The translations under genes and the position numbers were made by a program. Below are positions 13,501 to 25,901 of a stretch of DNA of 64,000 nucleotides, one piece after another. The notes beneath the pieces were generated by a model. It did no database searches, was not told where the DNA came from, and saw only the letters and a list, made by a program, of their open reading frames with translations. Source of the DNA: Amphimedon queenslandica (lineage: Eukaryota > Porifera > Demospongiae > Haplosclerida > Niphatidae); the NCBI RefSeq assembly GCF_000090795.2, contig NW_003546256.1, positions 148,721 to 212,720 of the forward strand, in the 5' to 3' direction. Numbering within the stretch: position 1 is the first letter of the stretch; every line of letters starts with the position of its first letter.

Positions 13501-15179
13501 CCTGATTTTCACATGTGTGTGTTCAGTGGAGGAGAAGAAGGAAAGAAGTCATATATTATGTGCATTAAGAAAATGAAGGTAGCCCCCACTTATGGTTTTC
13601 GTGTACATAAATGTACATGTACATGTACTGTGTTAAGTTACATTATGCATTAGACCTAGTAACTTATTGATAATACTTTATGCATCAAATTTAGGAGAAT
13701 TTTTCCTCTCTCCCCTCCTCTCTTTCTGTTTCATTTCTCTCTTTTCCCTTCATAGTCAGATCTGGCTTCTTCTAAATCAACCTGCAAGCAGGAGATCCAG
13801 CAGTTATTCCCTCTTCCTCAGAAACTATATGAAGTGACAGTTGTAAAGCCACCCTCTGCTTTCTCTCAACAGTTTAGAATTCCAGAGAAAGTTCAGGTAA
13901 GAAGCAGCAGTCCTCTTTGTGTTATTGATCATTCCTTTGAGGCTTTCAATCTGAAATGTGTTTTCCCCCTAATCAAAGGGGCTTGCTGTGATAACTAACC
14001 GCAATGTTATGCAATATTTTCATAGCTGCATAATTGATATCATGCTATATATGTGTGTTATGAATTCTGTAGGATTTCTTGTGGTCGTAAAAGTACACAC
14101 ACACACACACTTTTACTCCTCTTTCTCCCTCTCTTTTTCCTTAGGGTTTAAGAGTACAAGAAGTTAAAGAGATATCTCCGTGGGAGATCATTGAAGGCAT
14201 CAAAAACTCTGGTCCTTTCCAACTCTCATGGTTTGGTGCCACGCGTATCAAACGAAAACCGCTGAAATACCTCGAGCAAGAGAAACAGATCCAGCACCAC
14301 ACGCACCAACACTTCTTGAGTAACAGTGGGCACCTACTAGGAGGGTCTGGTCCTTCAACTAGCAGACACAGTGTATTCCTACCTGACAGTAATGATAGTA
14401 CTAATGGAGCTATAGGAGGAGGAGGAGGAGGAGGAGGAGTATCTAGTGATAGTGGAGATAATGCTATACCACCAGGTGCTGCTAGTACTGCTGGCGGCAC
14501 TAGAGCGAGTGTAGGAGGAACAGGAGAAGGGAGCGGATTAGATAACAAGGCAGAGATCCTATTACAAATAAATAAAATGAATCGAGAACAGCAGCCATCT
14601 TTAACGACTCAGCCCGGCCCTCTCCCGCCTACTTTCCACACCACTGGACAAGTCGGTGTCTCTAATACTCCACACCAGCTGACTCAACAGCAACCAATGC
14701 AGAGACAGATACCTCATGGCATGATGCAGCAACACTCGGCAGCCCAAATGATGAGGCCACCTCCTCATTTCTTGCAGAGACAGCTAGAGTACATGACACC
14801 CGAACAACGCAATCATTTCATGTCCCTCCCCAACGAAGAGAAGAGGGTGTATTTGAGTAATCTCCAGCGTACTTTCAGAGAGAGGAGGATGCTGGAGCAG
14901 CAACAGCAACAGCAGCAGCAGCAGCAGTTAATGTTTAGACACCCTATGCACCCACGCCCAATGCAAGTGGCACCTCCTATGCAGATGACTCAAGTGTTGC
15001 AGCAGAGGATGATGCCTCGTTACGGTCCCCAGCATATGGGGCCACCTCAGATGCATCACTCTGGTGGGTACATGATGCCTGGACACCACCCGGCCATGTT
15101 CCGCCAGCCTCCCCCTGGCCCAATGTACACGATGCATCGGCCACCTATGCATCATAACCTACCACCTCATCACCAATAA
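3779..15179 (+). CDS. MED12: Mediator complex subunit 12
   Basis: MED12 is the scaffold of the Mediator kinase module that activates CDK8/cyclin C and represses or tunes Pol II transcription. There are 34 exons, all in phase, giving 2,156 residues (human about 2,177). Exon starts: 3779, 3920, 4085, 4260, 4415, 4566, 4738, 5176, 5385, 5545, 5749, 6436, 6633, 6939, 7384, 7887, 8811, 9917, 10197, 10355, 10608, 10953, 11175, 11546, 11800, 11992, 12127, 12333, 12594, 12833, 13268, 13446, 13756 and 14145. The N terminus RPLKRSKLGIPDVYPQ is the MED12 signature that touches cyclin C. It is followed by VPIFNKREDIFDVL and ERHEFLRWLIERIE, which match the LCEWAV-region architecture. Exon 14 carries LLCQWAVTPHRHGYHRPLVAARLLKR. 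The C terminus is Gln/Met/Pro/His-rich with a poly-Q run near 14899-14928, as in animal MED12. A poly-Gly insert lies near 6222-6260. Confidence 0.96.
4850..5112. mobile_element. hAT-like MITE in a MED12 intron
   Basis: This is a 263-base non-coding element in the intron between MED12 exons 7 and 8. The left end is CAGGGCCACCAATAGG. The reverse complement of the right end is CAGGGCTGCCAATAGG, so the 16-base terminal inverted repeats match at 14 positions. A perfect 8-base target-site duplication, CATGTCAC, flanks it at 4842-4849 and 5113-5120. An 8-base duplication with CAGGG ends is typical of the hAT superfamily. The sub-terminal regions are rich in GGGGCCC. No transposase frame is present, so it would need a source in trans. 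Confidence 0.87.
5298..5382 (+). repeat. (TTA)n microsatellite abutting a MED12 splice acceptor
   Basis: About 28 TTA units with one TTG interruption run directly into the TATAG acceptor at 5380-5384, just before MED12 exon 9. It therefore supplies the pyrimidine-rich tract. Apparent poly-Leu reading frames here are artefacts. Confidence 0.85.
9030..9835 (+). repeat. Cluster of about four copies of an interspersed ~175-base repeat (MED12 intron)
   Basis: The intron between MED12 exons 17 and 18 (8920-9916) is mostly this repeat. Each unit contains a CTGATACATATACATGT block, GTAGCAAGTTTGAGCTGATTCC, ATCAAAATTGGATTTTATATG, and then CCAAAGTCCCTGTAC. A CTATAGTACAGGGTCTTTGGCC joint leads into CAAAAATGACTAGGAGAGAA. 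Copies start near 9050, 9220, 9410 and 9730. A non-repeat interval lies at about 9525-9650. The copies are similar but not identical. Confidence 0.8.
10517..10569 (+). repeat. (TC)n microsatellite upstream of MED12 exon 21
   Basis: About 25 CT units lie about 40 bases before the exon that starts at 10608. They form part of the intron's pyrimidine tract. Confidence 0.85.
12940..13245 (-). repeat. Two reversed copies of the interspersed repeat (MED12 intron)
   Basis: The intron between MED12 exons 30 and 31 contains two copies of AAGTCGGAATCAACTCAAACTTTCTACACAGC, followed by ATATGTATCAGAAAATGTA, near 12959 and 13139. This is the interspersed repeat read on the opposite strand. The sub-type is closer to the array at 47187-47720 than to the copies at 9030. 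Confidence 0.75.
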
Positions 15180-15379
15180 ATTTTGTCATTATTATTATTA
15201 TTGATTTAAAAATTTAATGTAAATTATTACACAAATAACGCAGTCAATAGACTATCTTTAGCTGTCAGTTTGTGCGAGAGAGAAAAGGGGAAGGGACTGT
15301 TTTTAGTCAAGTAAGAATTAGAAAAGCAAGGGACTTTTGTAAGTGGATACGGTTTTCCCAAGGGATCAATCACATCCAG

Positions 15380-17669
15380 TCATACCACATCAATGAATTC
15401 ATGAATGGAACGTATTCTATTAGTATCTGGTGTTTGTACCAGTACTGGGTCTAACTGACCATCACATAGACCAAACAAACCACCTATATATGGGTATATA
15501 ATACATCAGTAAACAACACATTTTTACATTACATTCATTAATTTAGTGTTCGATAATAAGATAGGCAGGGTACTTCACCCTTTCAAAAATTTTTTCCTGT
15601 ACCATTAAAGGATTTGATACTTCTGTATGTTACTTATGTGGAATTTCTTTTTATACTCAGTCAATTGTAAAAGGCTATAGTGGGTTGCATGATAATGTGG
15701 TTAGTCCTACATGTGCTATATAAACCAAACAGGTCAACATCCCTCCCCTTCCTCAGTCCATTCATACCTGTATGCATGAACAGTATTCTCTGTCCTCTGA
15801 ATCTCTCAGGATTGTATTTCATCTCATGGAGCATGCATATAACAGTCTTGAGGGTGAATGTTGTGTCCAATATGATGCCAGTCTTTGTTGAAACTTGTGT
15901 CAGGAAATCTAATAGCAAAACAATAATAGTTATAGTCATAATAGGAAATTCTTGCACAATTTATATGCAACAAGTTTGCTTTTACATAATACAATGTGCA
16001 CGTATACATATATACCCAAGTCTTCTTTCTTTATGCTGGTGTCTGTGTGAAGATCAATTAGATCAACAATGTCACTGCATTGTAAATGATTGTCCATTCC
16101 TTCTTTCTTAATCTTTGATAGTTCTTTGTTAATGTTAGTAGCTACTACAGTGCTTGGTGCTTTTGTACACACTGCATGGACTCTGTGACCATGAATGTAG
16201 CAAGGAAAAAAGAATATTAATAATAAAAATATTGCTGGTGAAAATGCATGAGGTTCGATCATTAGGGGCTACTACAAATTTTTCCAAAGTCTTTCGGTGT
16301 TATCCCAATAACTACATCGCACTTAAACTTGTACAAAACAAACTCTCTCTCTAGAGTAAATAGCTGATTTCATTCACATAGAAAAAACAATCAAATTATT
16401 GTGAAAAAGTATTCTTACATACATGCATACAATAAGAAACACCTTTCCGACTTTGCTATGATATAGTTACTTATACTTTTAATGTCTTACTTTAGTTTTG
16501 ATCCAGTTAGATAGCTAGCTAGCCCAATTCCAAGAGCAGTTCCACCAGTGCCAGCACACATCACTATATCATCAAAGTTTTCTAATATTCCCTGAAATAG
16601 AGTTAACAATGTGCATGCAATTTGATAGCATTCAATTCGTCTACCTGATCAATCATTTCTTGAAATGCTTCTATGTATCCCCAAGCACCAGTTGGATTAG
16701 CACCACCTAACTCTACAATACAAGGCAAATGTCCTTTAACTATCCTATAAAATCAAAATAAATCAAACACTAAAGGCTGGTTTACAATATTACACACAAG
16801 TCCTGACGTTACGTAGACACAGGAATAGAATTTGGTTCTATTCTAGCGGAAATCATGTGTCAAAAGGTCAAATCGCCCACACTTTTGATTAAAAATTGAT
16901 GGTATGTTGGCCTAACATCATATTATAAACTAGCCTTAACACTCTCTCCCTCTCTCTCTCTAATTAAGTGTATCTATCATACAGTCTATCAGAGGTTGCT
17001 TTCATGTATTCTTCCATTTGCTTGAATCTTGTTTCAGCTGCTAAAAATGGAACTGTTTCACTGGTTGCTCCAACCATGCAACTCAATAGTAAGTTTCCCT
17101 TTTCTTTACTGCTTAGTGATGATTCGTGCGTCTGTCAATAGAGTTTGTTGTATGAGAAAAAAAAATCTAATTCATACTTTTTCTGGCGGTAAGTAAAGGA
17201 TGTTAAGTGAACTCAGTCCTAGTTCTTTAGCGACTACAGCAGTTGCTCGGGTGTGGTTAGACTGCAGGCCACCTCCAGTTATAACTGTATCACAACCTTG
17301 ATCTAATGCTTCTGAAAATATGAACTCCAACTTACGAACCTAAAAGCCCGCCACGATACTAGTTATGAAATGAATGATATTATATTTACCTTATTACCAC
17401 TGAGAGTAGATCCAGTAAGATCATCTCTCTTAATGTACAGTTGGAATCCATCAGGTAGCCCTGGGACTGACCAAGAATGTATTGGGGTAGGTAATTGTGC
17501 TAACTATATAAATATAATTGCATAAATCATTATTAACATGAGTGATAATATAATAATAATAAAATATGCAATAGAGTAGCACCTTAATTCTTGTTTTAGG
17601 AATGACTGATAATTCCTTGGCCCAGTCTGGAGGATAATAAGGCTGAGGTGCACCATATTTGGAAGACAT
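15380..17669 (-). CDS. D-cysteine desulfhydrase/ACC-deaminase family protein, copy A
   Basis: This is a PLP-dependent fold-type-II enzyme. Family members break D-cysteine to pyruvate, H2S and ammonia, or deaminate 1-aminocyclopropane-1-carboxylate; the substrate here is unknown. Nine exons in coding order: 17669-17583, 17503-17390, 17339-17178, 17131-16983, 16744-16645, 16591-16491, 16182-16016, 15908-15768 and 15483-15380, for 374 residues. [16 protein letters not shown] is followed by VRKLEF, so the Schiff-base lysine is predicted at K67 in GNK. GGGLQSNHTRATAVV (from about residue 90) and GTGGTALGIGLASYLTGSK (phosphate-binding loop) fit the family. The C terminus ILFMHTGG then GLFGL is also canonical. 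Copies B and C lie about 10-14 kb to the right on the other strand. Exon 2 is nearly identical to that of copy C. Confidence 0.85.
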
Positions 17670-17876
17670 TACACCAAAAATGGGCTACCTACCTGGTTAA
17701 TTAATTAAATCTACGAATAATTAATCTATTAAATAATTAAAGTTGTCACGCCTACTAAAATACATGTGGTGTTTTATTTTTGAATGACGGCAAGCTAGTG
17801 GCTTTGTTAGTTTTCACTACAGATAGTACAGAATACAGACACAAGAGAAAGGGATAAACACAGAAGCAGGGACGGA
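17670..17876. promoter_or_regulatory. Bidirectional promoter, desulfhydrase A / PP2A B''
   Basis: Two hundred and seven bases separate the divergent start codons. The interval is AT-rich on the copy A side (ATTAATTAAAT runs). A TGACGG half-CRE-like site lies near 17784, on the PP2A B'' side. No TATA box is obvious. Confidence 0.45.
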
Positions 17877-20800
17877 ATGGCTGTAGACGTCATATCTCCT
17901 GACGCAAGAAAGAAAGTGGACGAGCTTTTTCTGTACTGGCTCTCTGAGCCGAGCACACACGAGCTCCTAAGACACGAAGTGGCCAAAGTCTGTGGACTCC
18001 AGCAGCAAACGGCCAGCGACCACCCTCTCCTTATAAACGGTAGCAGCACAGGAGGGAGCCTACAGTTCCCCAGACCGGCCAGTCCTACTGGTCGTGCCAT
18101 AACTCCGCCACCACCAGCTCCTCTGTCAGCTTCTTTGGGCTCACCCTCTCGTGGCGGATCTCCCAAACTCTACAGAGGAGGTCTTGGGATCAACAAGCAA
18201 ACAGGAACAGCCACACAGAGACACCTGGTAGGAGAAGAGACTACAGATGGAGGAGGAGAGATGAAGACTAATGGTGAAGCCTCAGGTGTCCCCATGATAT
18301 CCATTACACCAGTGCCCACTGCAAGTCCCTCTGAACTGATACCAAGGTTTTATTTTCCTAACGGAAAGAAGGAGGAGGGAGACGAGGGAGCCATTGAGAG
18401 AGTGATGGTGACTGTTGGGAAGATATTTGAGCGCTATCCTAGACAAGAAGTTCCCAAAAAAGATTTTCATCTTATCATAAAGGTAACTGTATGAGTAACT
18501 ATTATGTACATGTAGATGCTTGTAACATGTAGACTGTGCAATAATAATGAGAAAGTGTTTAAGGTAATGCATTAGGTGCTATCTTGCAGCTGCTTCCTTT
18601 TGACCACCTGCACCAACATTAAAAGTTTGTCTATCCTCTACCACCTTTGGTTTCTTATTTGCAATTACATGTACATATACAATTATACATGTACATACAC
18701 TAATACTTTCCTTACGTCATGTAATCTTCTCTGTGGTTATGTTAGTGGTGTTGTGTCACATGTTAGCAATATGATTCACTCCTGGCCCTTGCATCATTCC
18801 TCAACTTTATCAGTTTGGGCTGTAAATTACACAGTATTATCTCTTATTATACATTCCCCCTCACAGCAAACATGTACTTTTCATTTTTTTTCCCACATAT
18901 TCACTCTACAAAAGTCTTTAGATCAGCCAAGGGCGTTGTCATTATACCTAATGGCCATTTAATTTAGGTGTACATGTACATATGTGCATAGACGGAGGGA
19001 ATGAATTCCCCTTGGCTAATGATCTGGGCCATTCTAGCTCTGTGTGGTTACATTGTTGCTCAATGACCTGCGAATCTGTCATATAATAATACAAAGACAT
19101 GTCTACATACGTGAACCCTTATGTCTCCTCTCTTCTTATATTCTCAATTTCAATTATTAATTCCTTCTATTCTTTTTTTTCTATAGGCACTGAAGTTACC
19201 TTATTACTGGAAGGTTCCTTTATTCAAAATGATTGCCGGTAAAAGCAAGAAATATGCCACCCTGGCCTCCTTTAAAAAGACATGGCTAAAGTATGCCTTT
19301 CTTCATCCTAACATGTATAAACACTATTGTCTACTATTTGTAAATACTTGATGCTTTTATCGATGCAATACTTTGCATTTTTCAGCCATACAAGTACAGG
19401 CATTTGTGTATGCACATGGCTAATGCATTGTTTTGTAACTTTGTAACGTATTCATCCTTCTTCCCATGTACATGTATGTTGGGTCTCAGTAATTCTTTTA
19501 ATAGGCCTCTACTGGTATATCTTTGACTCAATTTGGTTTAATTATTATGTTATGACTGTGATGACATAAAGCAAAGAGAGAGGGAGGGGGAGATTGGAGA
19601 GAGAGAGAGAGAGGGGGGGGGGAAAGAGAAGAATTAAGGCTATAATGGTGTGAAAGAATGCTAGAGGGTCAAATACATGTATACATGTACATGTACATGT
19701 AGATCTAGCTTTTAAGTTTATGAATTGTTGAGTTGGGTGTTCTCTTATAACTGAATTCTTGAAATTATTGTCTCATCATTAGTTTATCCACCTGTCTATC
19801 CCGTCGCATACATCATACATGTACTCTACTATTCTTTTTAATGATAAAGCTACATGTACATCAAAATACAATGTACCATATACATGTACATGTATGTGTC
19901 CTTAATTACTTGTTTTGCAGCAGATGCACAGAATAAACTCTGTGTGTGTGTGTGTGTGTTAATACATTATGACAGTCAATGGGACTCTTTAAACAGCCTC
20001 GTTTGCACTGTTATACATACATATTGTTATTTTAGGATCCATGGTAGTCCCCCATAATAATTAGTACATATTATTGTGTGTTGATTTCAAGAATTGCTGC
20101 ATGCTGTTTACTGTAAGCTACAGTTCCCCCTGGAAGCTTCTATCGCAAGCAGCATCAAGGAATAGACATCAAGGAAGAGCGTGTTTATATTACTCTGATT
20201 GTCTTTGACTATATATACCTGCATGTAGTTTCATTTTAAATATTGGGTCAGAGTGTAAGCAATTTTGCATTTCAACAATTGATTATATTAAACCATGATG
20301 ATGGCCTCCAATTCTTTGCATGTTTCATTCCAAACAGTAAATATACAAATTGGTATAACATCCTGCTATAACAATTCCTCAAGGCAATGATGACATACCT
20401 CCATCAGACAATTAACACAGACTCACTCATGCGCATCAAATAATGCTACGTGTGCATGTACATGTACATATGTAGTATCATGTACATGTACGTGCACATT
20501 AACAAATTGTGACCCTGTTTTATCATGTACCATAAATGGTCCATTTTCATTTTACACTGTATTAATGACTAATGATCTGATATACATATGTAGAAGTATG
20601 GCATTTTTAATTCATGTTTTGTGGTCATGGGGGACTTATTTTGAATCTTTCCTTCCCCCCCCCCTCTCTCTCTCTCTCTAGTATAACTGATGTCTGTTAT
20701 GATGATGCCTCAAAGTTTGTGAGCATTCTCTCGTGTAATGATCCTGATAGGAACTACCTGGTACCAGAAGACTTTGAGCCACTTATAAGAGTAAGTCCAT

Positions 20801-22951
20801 TTACCCTACACATACGCAAATATTAACTAAATTTTGAATGGTTATTTTAAGAAATAATGATGATGCTATAGATGCTTAAGTTCATGTGCTGTGTGTGTTT
20901 TTGGTAATTGAAGTCTACTTTTGTACACTAGGAACATCTTCTCCCAAACAATTACTAATTGTTTATACAATAAAACCTTACCCACCATAAACTAATTAGA
21001 CCATAATAGTATCTAGCTTTCGTTTCCCAGCATTACATTGTACAAAGAAAGATATCACTGTAATTCCTTATGTATATATACATGTATGTACATGTACATG
21101 TACATACTACGCATAGGTATGGTGTGAAATATTTTGTGGATGTATTGTGTACTGTAATGAGGAATGCTGTCTTGATCTGGGCTCTGTGTCTGTTTTGCCA
21201 TAGAAAACACGCAATGATTATGACATATCAGTATTGTGTGTCTTTTAATATCTCTCTCTTTTTAATTTGATTATGTAAGATGCCTTTTTTGATATTTATT
21301 TTTTCATCCTCTCCTCTCTCTTTCGATTCCTTGACCCTTCATCAATACACACACACACACACACACACACGCACGCGCAACACGTGTTGTACATGTACAT
21401 GTGCATGTGCATGTAATTGCTTCACATTATGTATAGAATGTGTTTACTGAGAAAGAAAAACGGTACCTTATTAGCCAGTAATAACTCTTATCTGTTTATC
21501 ATTTCAGCTGCATCAACCGCAAACTATTAAGAAAATGAGCACACTACAAAAGCATGTACATGTACATGCATACATGTACATGTACATGCGTAATGAGTAC
21601 ATACATGTATACATGTGTATATACTTGTAGTTGTTTATTTATATTAGCTGTACATATAGTAATGTCATACTTCATTTACGTCAATACATATCCTGTTTGT
21701 GCGTGTGTGTATATCCAATGGGAATATTACCCCCTCAACTTGTTATTAATAATTACTAGACAAAACATGATGATAATCTCTCTCCTCTTCTCTCCATCAC
21801 TCCCTCCCCCTCTCTCTGTCTCTTACTCTGTACAATAATGATCATATTCCTTTATTCCAAAATGTCCTTATTTGTTCAGGAGAGAGAGAGAGAGTGTGTG
21901 TGTGTGTGTGTTTGTGTAGGCACTTGATGATAAAAATATAAAAATAGACATGCTATAACAAACATTGGACATCATTATCTAATCACATGTACATTTTAAT
22001 GTAATATTGCTAGATATACATCATACTAATTGTATCCTTGTACATATACACTGTACTTTGTATGTGATGCAATATTACAGTGTGTGGTCTGATAATAATT
22101 TTTGGTTTTTTTTTTTTCAATTTAGGACATTGTTGATTGTCATCCAGGATTGGAGTTTTTGAGAGCAGCCCCAGAGTTTCACCTTCGATACATTGAGACA
22201 GTGAGTCCTACACCATTGAATGAACCCAATTAAAAGAGAGAGAGAGATAGAGGGGGACAATCATGGTACAAATATATAAAGTGGAGACAATCGTACATGC
22301 AGTAGTGCCATTATGTGTAAAGCATACAAAGCGGTTCAGTCTAGAGAGGAAGTAAAAAGTGTTAGAGTTCATTTGTGTCTCGATAACTAAAAGAAGATAA
22401 ATCAAAAACATGAATACTCAGCCACTCACTGCAGACAGTGTAAAGGAAATTATAGAATGAAGTCACAATACAGCCTGCATTCTCATAGGAAGGATTAGAG
22501 TCATTAGCAGACTAAATCATTATCATTAGAGCCCAGTACTGAGATCAGTTGTAGTATGAGAGATTGATTGAATGAGTGAGTGGGCAGGCAGTGGTATCAA
22601 CGTACATGATGTATGTAAACATGTTATTGAATAAAGTTACGCTACTGGTATCTCTGTGTGACTGAGTGGGTGTTATATGTGTATTTATACTGTATATGAA
22701 TGAATGAGTAGGTGGTAAAGGAGCCATTTTCTGACTTTTTTCTTGATTTACAAATTTAGTTATTTTTATTTGTCCTGTTTTTTTAGGTGATTGGTCGTAT
22801 ATTTTATTCAGTCGATAAAACCTGGCGTAGAAGGATATATGCGCAAGACCTGAGAAACAGCTGCTTCTTACAGGTACTACTAGGTATAGCTAGGATACAA
22901 GAAAAACACGTGTATCTATACTGTATTATGCAATATAAATCACTTTCTTCT

Positions 22952-22987
<36 letters not shown>

Positions 22988-24519
22988 CTCTCTCTCAGTT
23001 AGAGGATGAGGATGACATTAACAAGTTCACTAGTTTCTTCTCTTATGAGCATTTCTATGTCATTTATTGCAAGTTCTGGGAGCTTGACACAGATCATGAT
23101 CTACTCATTGATAGACAAGACCTCATCAAGCACTCTGATCATGGTAAGTATGCTACACTATGTTAAGTCCTTATTTTATAATTTTTCCTGATACATATAC
23201 ATTTTCTTATGTTGCTTAGAAAGATTGAACTGATTTAAATCAAATTTGAATTTTTTATGAATTTTTAAAGTTGCTCCAAAATTGGACCAGTCTCTACTAT
23301 AGTACAGGCCTGGTCATCAGCAGTACGTAGGCTAATGGTATAGTGCACATGTACATGTACATGTACATGTACATGTGTTGATTAATTGAGAGATAGGGGT
23401 ACATTTGATGTGGTTAAGTGGCAAAGAGACAAATCTCTTTATGAAATGCTTTGTTGTATGTACAATATACATAGTGGCACATGCAGAGAAGGACGTACAC
23501 ACGCTGTACATGTACATGTACATGGCATTACATGAAGAGAAGATGCTTTCACATAAAACACTCACACAGACACATTAGTACAATGGAATGTCATTTACAT
23601 TACAGTATCCCATTGATTGAGCCATTACCATGTTTATTGTATATACCACGATGTTGTTACAGTATGTACTACACATAATAGCATCCTGGAGTGGCTTTTA
23701 TGTGTTTATTTAGTTACTATGGTGGTAGACAGACTGACTGAGAGAATGAGAGAGAGAGTGAGAGGAGGAAGAGCTGAGGCTTACGTGAAAAAGGAATGAG
23801 AGTGCATTTACTATACCAGTTACACTTATTATTAAATATATTGTTGTTATCATCAATGTCTTTCTGTTCAAGTTGAAACCAATACATTTATGATATATAT
23901 ATACATGTATATATACACTTGCATACTTTATATGTGGTGTACACGTACTTGTTGTTGTTCCTATCTTGATGTTTTCCCAATGAGAAATGTTTACAATTGT
24001 TCGCATTGTCTCAATTTTTCTTTGCCACTTGGTTGCCTTTTGAACACACACACACATACGGTACGCTACTGGCAAACAGACCACATTATTTGTATATATT
24101 ATTATATATTGGATGTACAAGCAAGTACAAATTATCACTATGCGATTCTCTCAAGTGCAAAATGTCATCTCTAAACTGCTAGTAATAATGATAACAAATT
24201 ATCTACATGTACCACTAGTATAATACAGTATTAGTGTGTGTACCAATCTTTCCTAAGTCACACAGTACCACTATATACAGTTATTGCAACACACACACTC
24301 AGTATAGCTAGTTATTGCAGTACTGAAATGATAATTGCTAAGAGAGATGAGTGAGACAGCTTGGTGTGGGGCAGTGGTGTTTATAAATTGCTGTTTTGAC
24401 TCAATTATTTTAATAAGTCAAACGTGATTACCTACTACAAAGATCCTCGCGTGAGGAAATTTGTCTCTGTGCTTTACTGGTGTAATCGATATCATGAGTG
24501 TCAACAGTAAACACTATCC

Positions 24520-24574
<55 letters not shown>

Positions 24575-25901
24575 CTCTCTCTCAGCTCTCACGTCTAAAG
24601 TAGTCGACAGGTTATTATCAGGTGTGGTCACAAACAGCAGTCCGGCTGGTAAAATGAGCTACAAGGACTTTGTGTGGTTTCTAATCTCTGAAGAGGACAA
24701 GACATCAAACAGAAGGTAAGGGGTGTGATGTTTACAGTTTACCATCTGTCAACCCTGAATATATGTAATTATGTTATTTATATTTACGTGTACATTATTT
24801 ATTATTAACATATAAAATTAAAAATCAATTTCCGAAATTAGCAAGTTAGCCGAAATGTTTGTAAATGGAAAGTGTTAAGGATCTAATTCCTATTCCCCCC
24901 CTCTCTCTCTCTCTCTCCTCAGTATTGAGTATTGGTTCAGAGTCCTTGATAAAGATGGAGATGGCTTCCTCTCCCTGTACGAGTTGGAGTATTTCTATGA
25001 AGACATACTCCTGAGGCTTGAAGAGATGAACATTGAGAGCTTGTCGGTGAGAGACACCATCTGCCATGTACTAGACATGATAAACCCTAAGCACCAACGT
25101 AAGTGCATATCCATGTACATATTATGTGATAATTGATATTATGTACTAATTGATTGCTTAATTTCTGATTTATTGCTCAGTAATTGTGATTGTTGGAAAA
25201 ATTTGTATTATAATTACTGTCAATTATAACGAAAAGGGATATCCCAATGATAATAATTAGTATGTGTCACTACGTTTATTATTGGTTCTTTTCGTCTATA
25301 GGCTTTATTACTTTAAAAGATCTAAAGAGTTCTCAGTTGACGTCATTGTTTCTCAATACTTTCATTAACCTTGAGAAATATATGGACTATGAACAGAGGG
25401 ATGCTATATCAATGAACCAGGTAATTAGAGAAAGAGAGAATGTATTAAGATTGGAGAGCTAGGAAAAGCCATACGTATATGTACATGTACATAAACCTTT
25501 TTTTATGATGCTCTTCCTTATTGTGACATAGGATGATGAAGAAGATGGACACATGCCTACCAATTGGGAGAAATATGCCAGTGAACAATATGAACTGCTA
25601 GTAGCTGAAGAACAGTTTGAGGATGGAGACGAGGAAGAAGAGTAAGTTATATTAGTATGCAATATGCATGCACTATGTATGTAGGTTAATGATTAGTGTG
25701 GTAATTGTATCTATATGGTTAATAATTATGAAATAAAAATGCCGTGAAATATTGGTATTACGTATTAAAGTGATGTAAGAGCAATTAGACTGAGCTGCAT
25801 GGGAAATTAGACTTAACAGCTACGCATTAATAAATAAATAATGGAATTGTTATTACTATTGTTTTCTCAATAGGCCAATGGAAGAGAATGACGTCTACTG
25901 A
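17877..25901 (+). CDS. PPP2R3: PP2A regulatory subunit B'' (PR72/PR130 family)
   Basis: B'' subunits bind the PP2A A/C core and target it in a calcium-dependent way. There are 11 exons: 17877-18482, 19187-19290, 20682-20790, 22126-22200, 22787-22873, 22987-23143, 24586-24715, 24923-25098, 25302-25420, 25532-25641 and 25874-25901, for 566 residues. [22 protein letters not shown] with DLLIDRQDL is the first EF-hand region. [28 protein letters not shown] is the second, with a full set of calcium ligands. [18 protein letters not shown] and the acidic tail [12 protein letters not shown] are family features. The N-terminal 160 residues are Pro/Ser/Gly-rich and not recognisable. Introns 2-6 are long and carry (ACATGT)n tracts. 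I cannot choose between PPP2R3A and B orthology. Confidence 0.94.
18483..22125 (+). other. Long PP2A B'' introns rich in (ACATGT)n
   Basis: Apart from exons at 19187-19290 and 20682-20790, this stretch is intronic. It holds many palindromic ACATGT/TGTACA runs (for example 19673-19701, 20456-20468, 21089-21104, 21382-21414 and 21553-21588). (GA)n lies near 19578-19615, (TG)n near 19940-19958 and (AC)n near 21347-21371. I found no coding sequence other than the two exons. Confidence 0.7.
22959..23005 (+). promoter_or_regulatory. Tandem splice acceptors at PP2A B'' exon 6
   Basis: A (TC)n tract ends in CAG at 22984-22986. It is followed by TCTCTCTCTCAG, which ends in a second CAG at 22996-22998. 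Both acceptors keep the frame; the upstream one adds Ser-Leu-Ser-Gln. The nearby human sequence has residues at this point, so I used the upstream site. Confidence 0.6.
23144..24585 (+). other. PP2A B'' intron 6
   Basis: This 1.4-kb intron contains a partial copy of the interspersed repeat (about 23185-23310, with CTGATACATATAC). It also holds (ACATGT)n at 23347-23376 and 23506-23523, and a (TC)n tract at 24528-24580 running into the exon 7 acceptor. I found no gene in it. Confidence 0.7.

Noticed and set aside
15661-16262. Separate small minus-strand genes
   Set aside because: They are exons 7 and 8 of desulfhydrase copy A extended into flanking introns.
24498-24631. Ser-Leu and Arg-Glu repeat open frames
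   Set aside because: Both are readings of the (TC)n tract before PP2A B'' exon 7.
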